DNA from: CAG-411 sp963643465
GTDB lineage: Bacteria > Bacillota > Clostridia > Lachnospirales > Lachnospiraceae
Direction of reading: 5' to 3'
DNA length: 64,000 bases
NCBI GenBank assembly: GCA_963643465.1
Contig: CAVIJT010000009.1
Location: 1 to 64,000, forward strand
Of the stretch, positions 33,905 to 43,034 are shown piece by piece. Below the pieces are notes generated by a model. It did not search any database. It was given only the letters and a program-made list of their open reading frames with translations, and had not been told where the DNA came from. Each line of letters begins with the position of its first letter. Position 1 is the first letter of the stretch. The position numbers were made by a program, and so were the translations under genes.

Positions 33905-35149
33905 TTATAGAAATAGATCCGCAATGGCATCCAATGCCACTTCCTTCTGTTCATGAGTCTCCATATTCTTTACGGTTGCCACACCTTTTTCTAACTCATC
34001 ACTTCCAAGAACAACGGTATTCTTTGCTCCAATTTTATTGGCATACTTCATCTGAGCTTTTACGCTTCGATCCATATAATCGGTTTCTACAACCACACCT
34101 GCCAAGCGAAGTTTGTTTACAAGCTCATATGCTTTTGCTCTTGCTTCTTTTCCAAGTATTCCTACATATAACTCTGGCACAGATGCTCCTTCTAGCTCTA
34201 CACCTTCCTGCTCAATAAAGTAAAGAATACGCTCGATTCCCATACCAAATCCTACAGATGGAATATCCTGCTTTCCATCAATTTCATGAATCAAATTGTC
34301 ATAACGTCCGCCACCACAAAGAGTAAATCCTTCTGCATTGACAAACTCAAAGACGGTCTTTGTATAGTAATCCAAACCACGTACAATACCAGTATCTATT
34401 TCATATGGAATTCCAAGTTCCGTAAGTAGTGCTTTAAGCTCCTCAAAATGCTCCTTACACTCCTCATCTAAATAATCAATGGTTCTAGGTGCATCCGCTA
34501 CAATTTCTTTACATTCTGGCACTTTACAATCTATTACACGAAGAGGATTCTTTTTCATCCGTTCTTTACAAGTCGGACAAAGTTTTTCCTCATGTTTTCC
34601 AAGATAAGCAAGCAACGCATCGTTATAATTCTTTCTACAATTTGCACAACCTATGCTGTTAATGTGTAACTTTGCATCTTTTAATCCAATCTTTCGAATA
34701 AAGGTAGTTACAAGAGTAATTAACTCTACTTCAGCCAATGGACTCTTTGAACCAATGAATTCCACACCAAACTGATGATGCTGACGCAAACGTCCACTCT
34801 GTGGCTTTTCATATCGAAATGCTGGAGTTACATAAAACAACTTTGTAGGCTGACTATCTGCATACATACTATTTTCCAAATATGCACGAATGGCACCTGC
34901 AGTTCCTTCCGGCTTTAGAGAAATGCTACGATCTCCTTTATCCGTAAAGGTGTACATCTCCTTTTGCACTACATCCGTAGTCTCACCAACACCTCTCTGA
35001 AATAACTCCGTATGTTCAAACACAGGGGTAATCACTTCTTTTATGTTATAAACCTTGCAAAGCTCTCTTGCCATCTTTTCTAAAACAGTACGTTTTTGCA
35101 TACTGTCTCCATACCAGTCCTGTGTTCCCTTTGGTCTCTGTGTAATCAC
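33905..35149 (-). CDS. hisS: Histidyl-tRNA synthetase
   Basis: A 414-residue class II synthetase. The start RPKGTQDWYGDSM, motif 2 region FRYEKPQSGRLRQHHQFGVE, the histidine-A loop-like GLDYYTKTVFEF, and the C-terminal anticodon-binding domain (from about 325) are clear. No T-box can fit in the 17 bases between it and the HD-GYP gene, so it is controlled by the upstream operon. A CxxC...CxxC-like insert (CANCRKNY, CPTCKER) suggests a bound zinc, as in some clostridial enzymes. Confidence 0.97.
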   Translation of the reverse strand: MITQRPKGTQDWYGDSMQKRTVLEKMARELCKVYNIKEVITPVFEHTELFQRGVGETTDVVQKEMYTFTDKGDRSISLKPEGTAGAIRAYLENSMYADSQPTKLFYVTPAFRYEKPQSGRLRQHHQFGVEFIGSKSPLAEVELITLVTTFIRKIGLKDAKLHINSIGCANCRKNYNDALLAYLGKHEEKLCPTCKERMKKNPLRVIDCKVPECKEIVADAPRTIDYLDEECKEHFEELKALLTELGIPYEIDTGIVRGLDYYTKTVFEFVNAEGFTLCGGGRYDNLIHEIDGKQDIPSVGFGMGIERILYFIEQEGVELEGASVPELYVGILGKEARAKAYELVNKLRLAGVVVETDYMDRSVKAQMKYANKIGAKNTVVLGSDELEKGVATVKNMETHEQKEVALDAIADLFL

Positions 35150-35166
35150 TCTTTTTTCCTCCTTTA

Positions 35167-35850
35167 TTATGCCAGATTCTTATCTACAATGTGCATAAAA
35201 TCTGACTCAAACATATAACTCATAATTTTATCTGACAGCTTATCGTTTTCTTCCATATCAAAAACTTGTTCAAAATTATCAGAATGCAGCACTCGTTGAA
35301 ATGCCACAAATATTTCTATATCAAAATTCTTAGTTTCCTCAAGCATGACTTCTACTGCTGCCTCTCTATCAAAAGCTGCCCGATAGCTTCTTTTCGAAGT
35401 AAGTGCTGCAAACACGTCACACACATGCAAAATTCTTGCTCCATAAGGAATATTTTTTCCTACTAAATTGTTTGGATATCCGCTTCCATCATAATTCTCA
35501 TGGTGATGGTACACTGTCTCTTGTATAAATAGGGAATACTTTAGTCTATGTAATACATCATAACTGTACACGGAATGCATTCGAAAATATTTCATCTCTT
35601 CAACTGCCAACGCATCTTTTCCATACAGGTAACGATTCATTTTTATCTTTCCAATATCATGTAGCAGCCCTGCAATAGCAATCTCATTGCAAAATTCGTC
35701 ATCTTCGCCCAATTCTTTTGCAAGAAGCACTGCCAAATTACTTACTACAATACCATGACAAATTACATCCACAAGTTCCGTCTTGATGGAATCTTCCAAA
35801 GTGTCCAGCTTACTATATTCCTGAAAATCCATATCTACCATCTTCATCAT
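35167..35850 (-). CDS. HD-GYP domain protein (probable c-di-GMP phosphodiesterase)
   Basis: A 227-residue stand-alone HD-GYP domain. HDIGK at about residues 65-69, HSVYSYDVL at about 93-101 and HHENYDGSGYP at about 117-127 give the metal ligands and the GYP signature; the later RILHVCDVFAALTS is typical. Enzymes of this type open cyclic di-GMP or related dinucleotides. It overlaps the stop of hemZ by four bases and precedes hisS by 17 bases, an odd place for a signalling enzyme inside a tRNA-synthetase operon. Confidence 0.88.
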   Translation of the reverse strand: MMKMVDMDFQEYSKLDTLEDSIKTELVDVICHGIVVSNLAVLLAKELGEDDEFCNEIAIAGLLHDIGKIKMNRYLYGKDALAVEEMKYFRMHSVYSYDVLHRLKYSLFIQETVYHHHENYDGSGYPNNLVGKNIPYGARILHVCDVFAALTSKRSYRAAFDREAAVEVMLEETKNFDIEIFVAFQRVLHSDNFEQVFDMEENDKLSDKIMSYMFESDFMHIVDKNLA

Positions 35851-37385
35851 CCCTTTCCTAAGAATGATACAAAGGTATCACTATTTTTTACCCAAAAGTG
35901 CTCCTTTCTCTCAATCATCTCATCTATTCTCTGAATATAATCCGTTACACTCTTTACATTTTCTACTCGTTCAATTTTCTTCTTTGCTTTTGGTAATAAA
36001 AATTTTGAGGATGCTCCTGCACCAACTGCAAGTATCGTTTGCTTTTCCTCCATAATCAAAATATTGTAAATACATTCTGTACCAGGCTTCGCATATCCAA
36101 TGTTCTCTCTACTGTCACTGTCCGTACCAGTGGCATTTTTCTGCCGATACATATAATATGGTTCATATCCATGTGTTTTTGCATATTGAGCAGCAATTTC
36201 TGCCATAGCAGCCGTTTCTCCTACCAATGCCACTTCTTCCTGTGTTTGTTCTAATTTACAGGATGCCTCATTCACTCGATCTGTATTCAGTCGTGCGGCT
36301 CTCTTCAACACAAGAGAATGCACCGTTATATTTTCCGGATTTAAGGTCTCAATTCTTGCAAGAGTTTGTCTTAAAGACTCACTTGTCTCTTGTGGCAACC
36401 CAATAATCAAATCCATATTGATATTGTCATGCCCCACTTCTCTTGCCATGGCAAACACACGCTCCACATCTTCCACGGTATGCTTTCTTCCAATCCGCTC
36501 TAACGTATCTTGGTTCATACTCTGAGGATTGATGGAAATACGCGTAACACCTTCTTCTTTCATTACTTCTAACTTTTCTCTCGTAATACTGTCTGGTCTA
36601 CCAGCTTCCACAGTAAACTCTACTACATGCTCCATGGAGCAACACTGTTTGATATGTCGAAGTAACCTTCTCAATTGCTCCGCCGAAAGAGTAGTAGGCG
36701 TTCCACCACCTATATAAATGGTAGACAATCTCTGATTCCATCTCTTACTTGCCACATAGGAAATTTCTTGAAACAATGCCTCTAAATATCTCTCTACAAG
36801 TTCACCAAAATCCTCCATAGGATAGGACGGAAAGGAACAGTAGGAACACCTTGTAGGGCAAAACGGAATTCCTACATACAAACTATATCCATTTTTATAA
36901 TCAATGGCATTTAAAATATCCAACTCTTTCTTAGAAATCTCATATCCAAGTAAAAACTTTTCCTTAGAACAAAAGTAATGTTCCTTCATGTAAGCCTCAA
37001 TGGCAGTTCTCTCTTCGCCCATCTCCAGACGTTCCATCACTAATTTTGTAGGACGAACTCCCGTAAGCGTTCCCCACGGAAGTTGTTTTCCGGTAGTCTC
37101 CGACAACAATTCATATAATATCTTTTTCAATACATTTTTATAACCTCTTCGGTTATCCTTTGGCGCATGGGCTTTTCTTCTGTCCGAAATGCCCTTCTCA
37201 TGTAAAACAATTTCTACATAATCCTCCGCAAGTTCAACCTGCAACAGAAGTTCTGCTTCTGTATTATTTTTGTTTTCTGTCTGTTCCCAGTCTTTTATTA
37301 CAATTTGTGTAGACGGGTAAAAGGACTTACATAGTCCCTGTACGTCATACACAAAATCCTGTTTCGACATCCAAATCTCTATCAT
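35847..37385 (-). CDS. hemZ: Radical SAM coproporphyrinogen III dehydrogenase family, HemZ
   Basis: A 512-residue radical SAM enzyme of the oxygen-independent coproporphyrinogen oxidase family, HemZ branch. The cluster motif CPTRCSYCSF is at about residues 174-183, followed by SAM-binding YIGGGTPT. The long N-terminal extension (about 1-165) is typical of the clostridial HemZ group. In organisms without full heme synthesis these proteins may act in heme handling, so the reaction here is uncertain. The 3' end overlaps the HD-GYP gene by four bases. Confidence 0.9.
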   Translation of the reverse strand: MIEIWMSKQDFVYDVQGLCKSFYPSTQIVIKDWEQTENKNNTEAELLLQVELAEDYVEIVLHEKGISDRRKAHAPKDNRRGYKNVLKKILYELLSETTGKQLPWGTLTGVRPTKLVMERLEMGEERTAIEAYMKEHYFCSKEKFLLGYEISKKELDILNAIDYKNGYSLYVGIPFCPTRCSYCSFPSYPMEDFGELVERYLEALFQEISYVASKRWNQRLSTIYIGGGTPTTLSAEQLRRLLRHIKQCCSMEHVVEFTVEAGRPDSITREKLEVMKEEGVTRISINPQSMNQDTLERIGRKHTVEDVERVFAMAREVGHDNINMDLIIGLPQETSESLRQTLARIETLNPENITVHSLVLKRAARLNTDRVNEASCKLEQTQEEVALVGETAAMAEIAAQYAKTHGYEPYYMYRQKNATGTDSDSRENIGYAKPGTECIYNILIMEEKQTILAVGAGASSKFLLPKAKKKIERVENVKSVTDYIQRIDEMIERKEHFWVKNSDTFVSFLGKG

Positions 37386-37404
37386 GTCTCTCTATCCTTC
37401 TATA

Positions 37405-38025
37405 TTATGCAAATGGATTGTACTTTCTTTCATAAGATACCACAGTGCTGTCTCCATGTCCCGGAAACAACTGGGTATCATCTGGCAACACAAACAATTT
37501 CTCCCGAATAGAACGAGATAATTCGCTTTGGCTTCCTCCCGGAAAATCGGTTCTTCCCACGGAACACTGAAATATAGTATCTCCGCTAAATGCAGCCTCT
37601 TGCTCTTTCATATAATAACAGACACCGCCCTTGGTATGTCCCGGTGTTGCAATTACCTGTATAGAAAAGCCAGCAATATTTAAGATTTCTCCATCTTTTA
37701 CAAATACATCCGCTGTAGTAGTCATAGGTTTTCCAAACATAGCAGACACATTTTGCTGAGCATTTGCAATCAGTTCTTTCTCTGCTTCACCCAAATACAC
37801 CTTCGCTCCATAACAATCCCGAAGTTCGTCCACAGCCATCATATGATCGAAATGCCCATGTGTCAGCAAAATCGCTTCTACGGTTAATCCACTCTCTGCT
37901 ACTTTATTCTTGATTCTCTCCGCATCTCCTCCCGGATCTACGATGAATGCTTTCTTTGTATTCTCGTCACTGACAATGTAACAATTGGTTGCAATTGCTC
38001 CCACTACCATTCTTGTCATTCTCAT
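37405..38025 (-). CDS. Metallo-beta-lactamase-fold hydrolase (glyoxalase II-like)
   Basis: A 206-residue MBL-fold protein. The THGHFDHM motif at about residues 57-64, GHTKGGVCYY at about 129-138, GDTIFQCSVGRTDFPGG and the final PGHGDST supply the binuclear metal ligands. The YcbL/glyoxalase-II-like subgroup is frequent in clostridia between rel and hemZ. Substrate unknown. A GGAGGT site precedes the start by seven bases. Part of the rel operon. Confidence 0.9.
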   Translation of the reverse strand: MRMTRMVVGAIATNCYIVSDENTKKAFIVDPGGDAERIKNKVAESGLTVEAILLTHGHFDHMMAVDELRDCYGAKVYLGEAEKELIANAQQNVSAMFGKPMTTTADVFVKDGEILNIAGFSIQVIATPGHTKGGVCYYMKEQEAAFSGDTIFQCSVGRTDFPGGSQSELSRSIREKLFVLPDDTQLFPGHGDSTVVSYERKYNPFA

Positions 38026-38123
38026 TTCTGAAACCTCCGCATATTTGTCTCGCCAAATTGTTCCCTAATCAAGAGAAACAATTTCTGTTTTCTTTCTAGT
38101 CATACCTAAAGCTGACTTCTCAA

Positions 38124-40415
38124 TTAGTTAGAGGTTCTGGTAATATCCAATACACTCTCAACTGAACGCAATTTTTTAATCAAATGGTCTAATTGTGATA
38201 CTCCATGTATCTCAAATCCAACCGTTATGGTTGCTGTCTCCTTTTTACTGGTTCGTACATTCATGGATTTAATATCTATCTTATTCTCTGTAAAAACTTT
38301 TGACACATCCGTAAGGACACCTGTACGATTATTGGCATACACAACAATCTCTGCGCTGTAAAGTTCATCTTGTTCTGCTGCGCCACTCCATTCAGCAGCA
38401 ATCATACGTTCTCGGTCAATCTCAGGCAAGTTCAATACATTTACGCAATCGGTACGATGGATGGACACGCCTCTTCCTCTGGTAACAAAGCCCACAATCT
38501 CATCGCCAGGAACCGGACTACAGCATTTGGAAAATCGAACAGCAACGTCACTAAGTCCTTGTACTATAATACCGCTCTTTGATTTAATAACTGCTGTAGT
38601 ACGATTTACTTTGTCTGCAACAATCTGTTCTTTCACCAATTCATCTGTAATCTGTACTTTTCTGCTCTTTACATATTCATCCTGTAATCGAGAAACAACC
38701 TGCCCCTCTTTTAATCCACCATGACCTACTGCAGCACAGACGGAATCCCAGTCTTTGAAACCAAATCTGCGCACTGCCGCTTCCATATATTCTGGTTTCG
38801 TAATGTCACTAAGAACAATGCCATGACTCTTTGCATAACTGTTAATCAAATCTTTTCCTTTGACAATATTCTCTTCTTTAAATTCTGTCTTAAACCATTG
38901 ATTGATTTTATTCTTTGCCTGTGGACTCTTAGCCACATTAAACCAATCACGGCTAGGTCCCTTTGAATTCTGAGACGTTAAAATCTCAATTCGATCCCCG
39001 TTCTTAATCTGGTAATCAATGGTTACTAATTTTCCATTTACACGGGCACCCACCATCTTATTACCTACTGCACTGTGAATAGAATAGGCAAAATCCACTG
39101 GTGTAGAACCTGCTGGCAGATTTTTCACATCGCCAGACGGTGTAAAACAATATACATTATCTGTATACAGATTCAAATCACTTTTGATAAGATTTAAAAA
39201 TTCATGATTGTCAGACATGTCTCTCTGCCATTCCAAAATCTGACGTAACCAAGAAAGTTTCTCTTCCTCACTTACCTTTTCCGCACCAATTCCTTCTTTG
39301 TATTTCCAATGAGCCGCAATACCGTATTCCGCAGTACGGTGCATCTCAAAGGTTCGAATCTGAATCTCAAAAGGCGTACCAGTAGGACCAATCAAAGTAG
39401 TATGCAGGGACTGATACATATTCGGTTTTGGCATGGCGATATAATCTTTAAAACGTCCCGGTATCGGTGTATACATCTCATGGATCACGCCTAATGCCGC
39501 ATAACAATCCTTTACCGAATTTACGATAATACGAACAGCAAACAAATCATAAATCTGATCCAATGTCTTATTCTGATTCTTCATCTTACGGTAAATGCTA
39601 AAAAAGTGCTTTACCCTTCCATCAATCTTTGCCTCAATACCAGTGGCTTTAATGTGCTTAGAAACTTCAGCAATAATCTCCTTGATAAAAGTGTCTCTGT
39701 CCTCTTTTCTGGCATTAATCTTTACCGTCAAATCCTTATATGCCTCTGGCTCAAGATAACGCAAAGACAAATCATCTAACTCAATCTTAATCTTTGAAAT
39801 ACCAAGACGCTGCGCAATAGGAGAATAGATATCCATAGTCTCTCTTGCTTTGATTTTTTGCTTCTCCGGTTTCATATATTCCAGAGTTCTCATATTGTGC
39901 AATCGGTCGGCTAACTTAATCAAAATCACTCGAATATCTTTTGCCATAGCAAGAAACATCTTTCGAAGATTCTCTGCCTGAAGTTCAATCTTATCTCCCG
40001 AATAATTTAACTGCGTCAATTTTGTAACACCATCAACCAAAAGTGCTACCTCTGGACTAAACAAATCAGCCAGTTCCTCCGTAGTCATCTCCGTATCTTC
40101 TACCACATCATGCAGCAAACCAGCGATAATAGTCTCTTTATCCAACTCCAACTCTGCCAAAATAATTCCTACACAGATTGGATGAATAATGTATGGCTCT
40201 CCGGATTTTCGAAACTGCATCTTATGCGCCTCATAAGCCACTTGATACGCCCGTTCAATCTCCGATAAGTTACTGGATGGATGATAATTCTTCACCGTAT
40301 CCATCAACTGTCTATACAATATCTCCGGATCTGTAAAATGTGCGGGCGCAGAAATATCATTGGACGCATGTCCCACCTCATTTTCTTTAATATCTTCTAT
40401 TCCGGTTTTTTTCAT
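38124..40415 (-). CDS. Bifunctional (p)ppGpp synthetase/hydrolase Rel
   Basis: A 763-residue RelA/SpoT homologue that makes and degrades the alarmone (p)ppGpp. The hydrolase HD domain (about 60-210) carries HDVVEDT, the intact form. The synthetase domain (about 245-380) includes EYGIAAHWKYK, then TGS (about 415-475), a zinc-finger-like CCSP..H..C region (about 625-660), and the ACT domain at the end. The intact HD and synthetase sites indicate both activities. Operon: apt upstream, MBL hydrolase downstream. Confidence 0.97.
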   Translation of the reverse strand: MKKTGIEDIKENEVGHASNDISAPAHFTDPEILYRQLMDTVKNYHPSSNLSEIERAYQVAYEAHKMQFRKSGEPYIIHPICVGIILAELELDKETIIAGLLHDVVEDTEMTTEELADLFSPEVALLVDGVTKLTQLNYSGDKIELQAENLRKMFLAMAKDIRVILIKLADRLHNMRTLEYMKPEKQKIKARETMDIYSPIAQRLGISKIKIELDDLSLRYLEPEAYKDLTVKINARKEDRDTFIKEIIAEVSKHIKATGIEAKIDGRVKHFFSIYRKMKNQNKTLDQIYDLFAVRIIVNSVKDCYAALGVIHEMYTPIPGRFKDYIAMPKPNMYQSLHTTLIGPTGTPFEIQIRTFEMHRTAEYGIAAHWKYKEGIGAEKVSEEEKLSWLRQILEWQRDMSDNHEFLNLIKSDLNLYTDNVYCFTPSGDVKNLPAGSTPVDFAYSIHSAVGNKMVGARVNGKLVTIDYQIKNGDRIEILTSQNSKGPSRDWFNVAKSPQAKNKINQWFKTEFKEENIVKGKDLINSYAKSHGIVLSDITKPEYMEAAVRRFGFKDWDSVCAAVGHGGLKEGQVVSRLQDEYVKSRKVQITDELVKEQIVADKVNRTTAVIKSKSGIIVQGLSDVAVRFSKCCSPVPGDEIVGFVTRGRGVSIHRTDCVNVLNLPEIDRERMIAAEWSGAAEQDELYSAEIVVYANNRTGVLTDVSKVFTENKIDIKSMNVRTSKKETATITVGFEIHGVSQLDHLIKKLRSVESVLDITRTSN

Positions 40416-40469
40416 CTGAACACCACCTGTATATATAATCTTCCCTTAGGCTAAAAAGTCACGCTTTTT

Positions 40470-40997
40470 TTATTCTCCTGGAAACTGTATCACCGAAGCC
40501 ACATCATACTCTGAAAGTTTCTCTCTTCCATGCAATCCTTCCAGTTCCATTAAAAATACAATCTTAACTACTTCTCCACCAAGCATTTCCACCAGTTTTG
40601 TAGTTGCCTCAATGGTTCCACCAGTTGCAATCAAATCATCTATAATGACAACTTTATCTCCGGGTTTGATAGAGTCACGATGCATCTCCAACGTAGCTGT
40701 TCCATATTCCAATTCATAATCCATAGAAATGGTCTCGCAAGGCAATTTTCCCTTCTTACGCACTGGAACAAATGCCTTTTTTAAATTATATGCTAATGGT
40801 GCCCCAAAAATAAATCCTCTGGATTCCGCACCGAGAATGGCATCAAATTCTACCCCTTCTAATTCTTTCATCATGCCATCAATAGCAAGCTGAAAACCAT
40901 CTTTATCCTGCAATACTGTGGTAATATCCCGAAAAATAATTCCTTTCTCTGGAAAATCCGGAATACTCCGCACATATTCCTCCAATTTTTTAGCCAT
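40470..40997 (-). CDS. apt: Adenine phosphoribosyltransferase
   Basis: A 175-residue purine salvage enzyme that makes AMP from adenine and PRPP. The PRPP-binding motif VVIIDDLIATGGT is at about residues 121-133, and the N-terminal IPDFPEKGIIFRDIT and FIFGAPLAYNLKKAFVPVRKKGKLP are characteristic. It is first of the apt-rel-MBL-hemZ-... run and has its own promoter and leader. recJ is upstream on the same strand. Confidence 0.97.
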   Translation of the reverse strand: MAKKLEEYVRSIPDFPEKGIIFRDITTVLQDKDGFQLAIDGMMKELEGVEFDAILGAESRGFIFGAPLAYNLKKAFVPVRKKGKLPCETISMDYELEYGTATLEMHRDSIKPGDKVVIIDDLIATGGTIEATTKLVEMLGGEVVKIVFLMELEGLHGREKLSEYDVASVIQFPGE

Positions 40998-41020
40998 AAC
41001 TCCACTTCCTCCTTTGTCAC

Positions 41021-41075
41021 ATCAAGTGATTACTTGTTACAGTTCCTTATTTTCCCGACTGTAATGAATAATTTT
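41021..41075 (-). promoter_or_regulatory. apt leader with inverted repeats
   Basis: Within the apt leader TTACAGT (41037-41043) is repeated in inverse at 41058-41064, and CAAGT/ACTTG arms surround 41021-41036. The TTACAGTTC arm resembles the end of the GTTACAGTTCAC repeat family; it may be a decayed copy. Confidence 0.35.
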
Positions 41076-41104
41076 ATTATAGCATTCCTTTTGCTAAATA
41101 GCAA
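41076..41104 (-). promoter_or_regulatory. Promoter of the apt-rel operon
   Basis: Minus-strand TTGCTA (41104-41099), 17 bases, TATAAT (41081-41076). Confidence 0.75.
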
Positions 41105-41164
41105 TGCCACCTATGGCTAATCGAGCAGGCTACCTCTCATTCCACTGACATAGAAACAAAATGG

Positions 41165-42937
41165 TTACCCAATTTTGCAATAATTTTGAATTACCATCTG
41201 CAACGTTTTTCTTCCGCGAAATTCATTGATGGATGGATAATAGGTCAATCCTATGTCAATGGTATTGGCATCTCCCCGAAGCATATTTTCATATTGCTGC
41301 TGTCCATATTCTTCCACTAAAAAATCAGTAAATGCATCCACATCCCCAAAATAAATAGCCTCTATTCGGTCACCATCCTGATTCTGTACTACTCCCTTAA
41401 ATACATTTTTGTTTTTCCCTATGAGGGTTCCTCCCATCAATTTAAAATGCTGTTCTGCAAAAATCGGTTTTTCGTTTCCTTTTCCGAAAGGTTCCAGCAA
41501 CTCTAACTGATTGATAAATTCCTCTGTAATATATCCAACCGGAAGTGCCACATCAATCCGGACTACCGGACGCAAATCTTCTTCTGTCAAATTACTATTT
41601 TCATTTAACAGCTTTCGTAATGGTTCCAAATGCTTCGTTTCAAGCGACAAGCCTGCTGCCATTGGATGTCCACCAAATCTGGTAAGAAGGTGCTTACATT
41701 TTAGCAATTCCTCAAACATATTGTAGGCTTCTATGGATCTTCCAGAGCCTTTGATTCCTTCTTCCACTTCCGTAAATACCAAAGCCGGCTTATGATATCT
41801 TTCCCGAATTCTTCCTGCAATAATCCCAACTAATGATTCGTGACAATTTTCCAATTTGACCAACAATACCTTATCTTCCATCAAATCCGAATTTTCAATT
41901 TTTTCAATGGCCTGTTCTAGCCCTTTTACGGTCATTTCTTTTCTACTCTCATTCAGCAGTTTTAACTCCATAGCTTTTTTTTCTGCCTCTGCTTCATTGT
42001 TACACATAAGCAAATCCAATGCAGACTTTACGGTTTCCAATCTTCCTGCCGCATTAAAACAAGGACCAATAATAAATCCAATATGGTACGCAGAAATCTT
42101 TTTATCCAACAAATCATTGACTTTTAAAATGGCATGTAACCCTTTATTCTTTGTTTGCTCCAGTAATTTTAAACCGTATTTTACAAAAATCCGATTTTCA
42201 TCCTCCAAATCCATTACATCTGCAACAGTAGCAATAGCGGTATATTCCAACAATTGTTTCATCTCATCCTTTGGCACTCCATAATGTCGATACAGCATTT
42301 GCGCCACTTTAAATGCCACTCCCGCACCACACAATTTAGGAAACGGATAGTTACATTCTGCCTGTTTCGGATTTACAATGGCATCTGCCTTTGGTTTTAC
42401 ATACACTCTAGTTCCATCTTCCTGCTCCTCAAAAGGCACCTCATGATGATCCGTAACAATCACCGTAAGTCCCTTTTCTTTGGCATACTCCACTGCATCT
42501 AACGCTGCAATTCCATTATCACAGGTTATCAACAATTTTGCACCTTTTTCCAGCGCACTATCCACGATTCTTCGATTTAATCCATAGCCTTCTGTCACAC
42601 GATTTGGCGTTTCCACAAAACAAGCAGCCCCCACACGAGAAAAAGCCGTATACAAAATCATACTAGAGAAAATACCGTCCACATCAAAATCACTGGCAAT
42701 CACCAAACAATCTCCCTGAGCAATATGCTTCACTAAAAGCGTCACTGCTTTGTCCATATCAAATAGCAACTCTGGCTCATATAAATCTTCCAATGTCCCT
42801 TTTAAATATTTCCGTATCTGTTCGTCTTCCGTCATTCCTCGATTTACCATAATTCTTGCAAGTACCGGACTAATCCCATATTCTTCTGCCGTTTTATAAA
42901 AATCTCCTCGTTTGGTTTCTAACACCCATTTTTCCAT
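41165..42937 (-). CDS. recJ: Single-stranded-DNA exonuclease RecJ
   Basis: A 590-residue DHH/DHHA1 5'-3' exonuclease. Phosphoesterase motifs include DFDVDGIFS at about 82-90, TCDNGI at about 138-143 and TDHHEVP at about 160-166. The DHHA1 segment shows FGGHPMAAGLS, and an OB-like C-terminal domain (about 455-590) follows. This order, recJ upstream of apt and rel, is common in Firmicutes. Length is at the short end for RecJ. Confidence 0.93.
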   Translation of the reverse strand: MEKWVLETKRGDFYKTAEEYGISPVLARIMVNRGMTEDEQIRKYLKGTLEDLYEPELLFDMDKAVTLLVKHIAQGDCLVIASDFDVDGIFSSMILYTAFSRVGAACFVETPNRVTEGYGLNRRIVDSALEKGAKLLITCDNGIAALDAVEYAKEKGLTVIVTDHHEVPFEEQEDGTRVYVKPKADAIVNPKQAECNYPFPKLCGAGVAFKVAQMLYRHYGVPKDEMKQLLEYTAIATVADVMDLEDENRIFVKYGLKLLEQTKNKGLHAILKVNDLLDKKISAYHIGFIIGPCFNAAGRLETVKSALDLLMCNNEAEAEKKAMELKLLNESRKEMTVKGLEQAIEKIENSDLMEDKVLLVKLENCHESLVGIIAGRIRERYHKPALVFTEVEEGIKGSGRSIEAYNMFEELLKCKHLLTRFGGHPMAAGLSLETKHLEPLRKLLNENSNLTEEDLRPVVRIDVALPVGYITEEFINQLELLEPFGKGNEKPIFAEQHFKLMGGTLIGKNKNVFKGVVQNQDGDRIEAIYFGDVDAFTDFLVEEYGQQQYENMLRGDANTIDIGLTYYPSINEFRGRKTLQMVIQNYCKIG

Positions 42938-42974
42938 TTGTATTCCTCCTACCGGGGCATTTACATGAAAGCAA

Positions 42975-43016
42975 AAGCTGCCGCATCAGCAGTTTCACCT
43001 ACCAATGCGACAGCTC
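42975..43016 (-). terminator. Possible terminator after secDF
   Basis: Minus strand: AGCTGTCGCAT and ATGCGGCAGCT pair around an 18-base loop, with a TTTTGCTTTC tail. It lies between secDF and recJ and is probably partial, because the genes are in the same direction. Confidence 0.6.
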
Positions 43017-43034
43017 CCTATCACGTATTACTTC

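Noticed and set aside
35150..35166. T-box or other riboswitch before hisS
   Set aside because: Only 17 bases separate hisS from the preceding gene, too few for a T-box.
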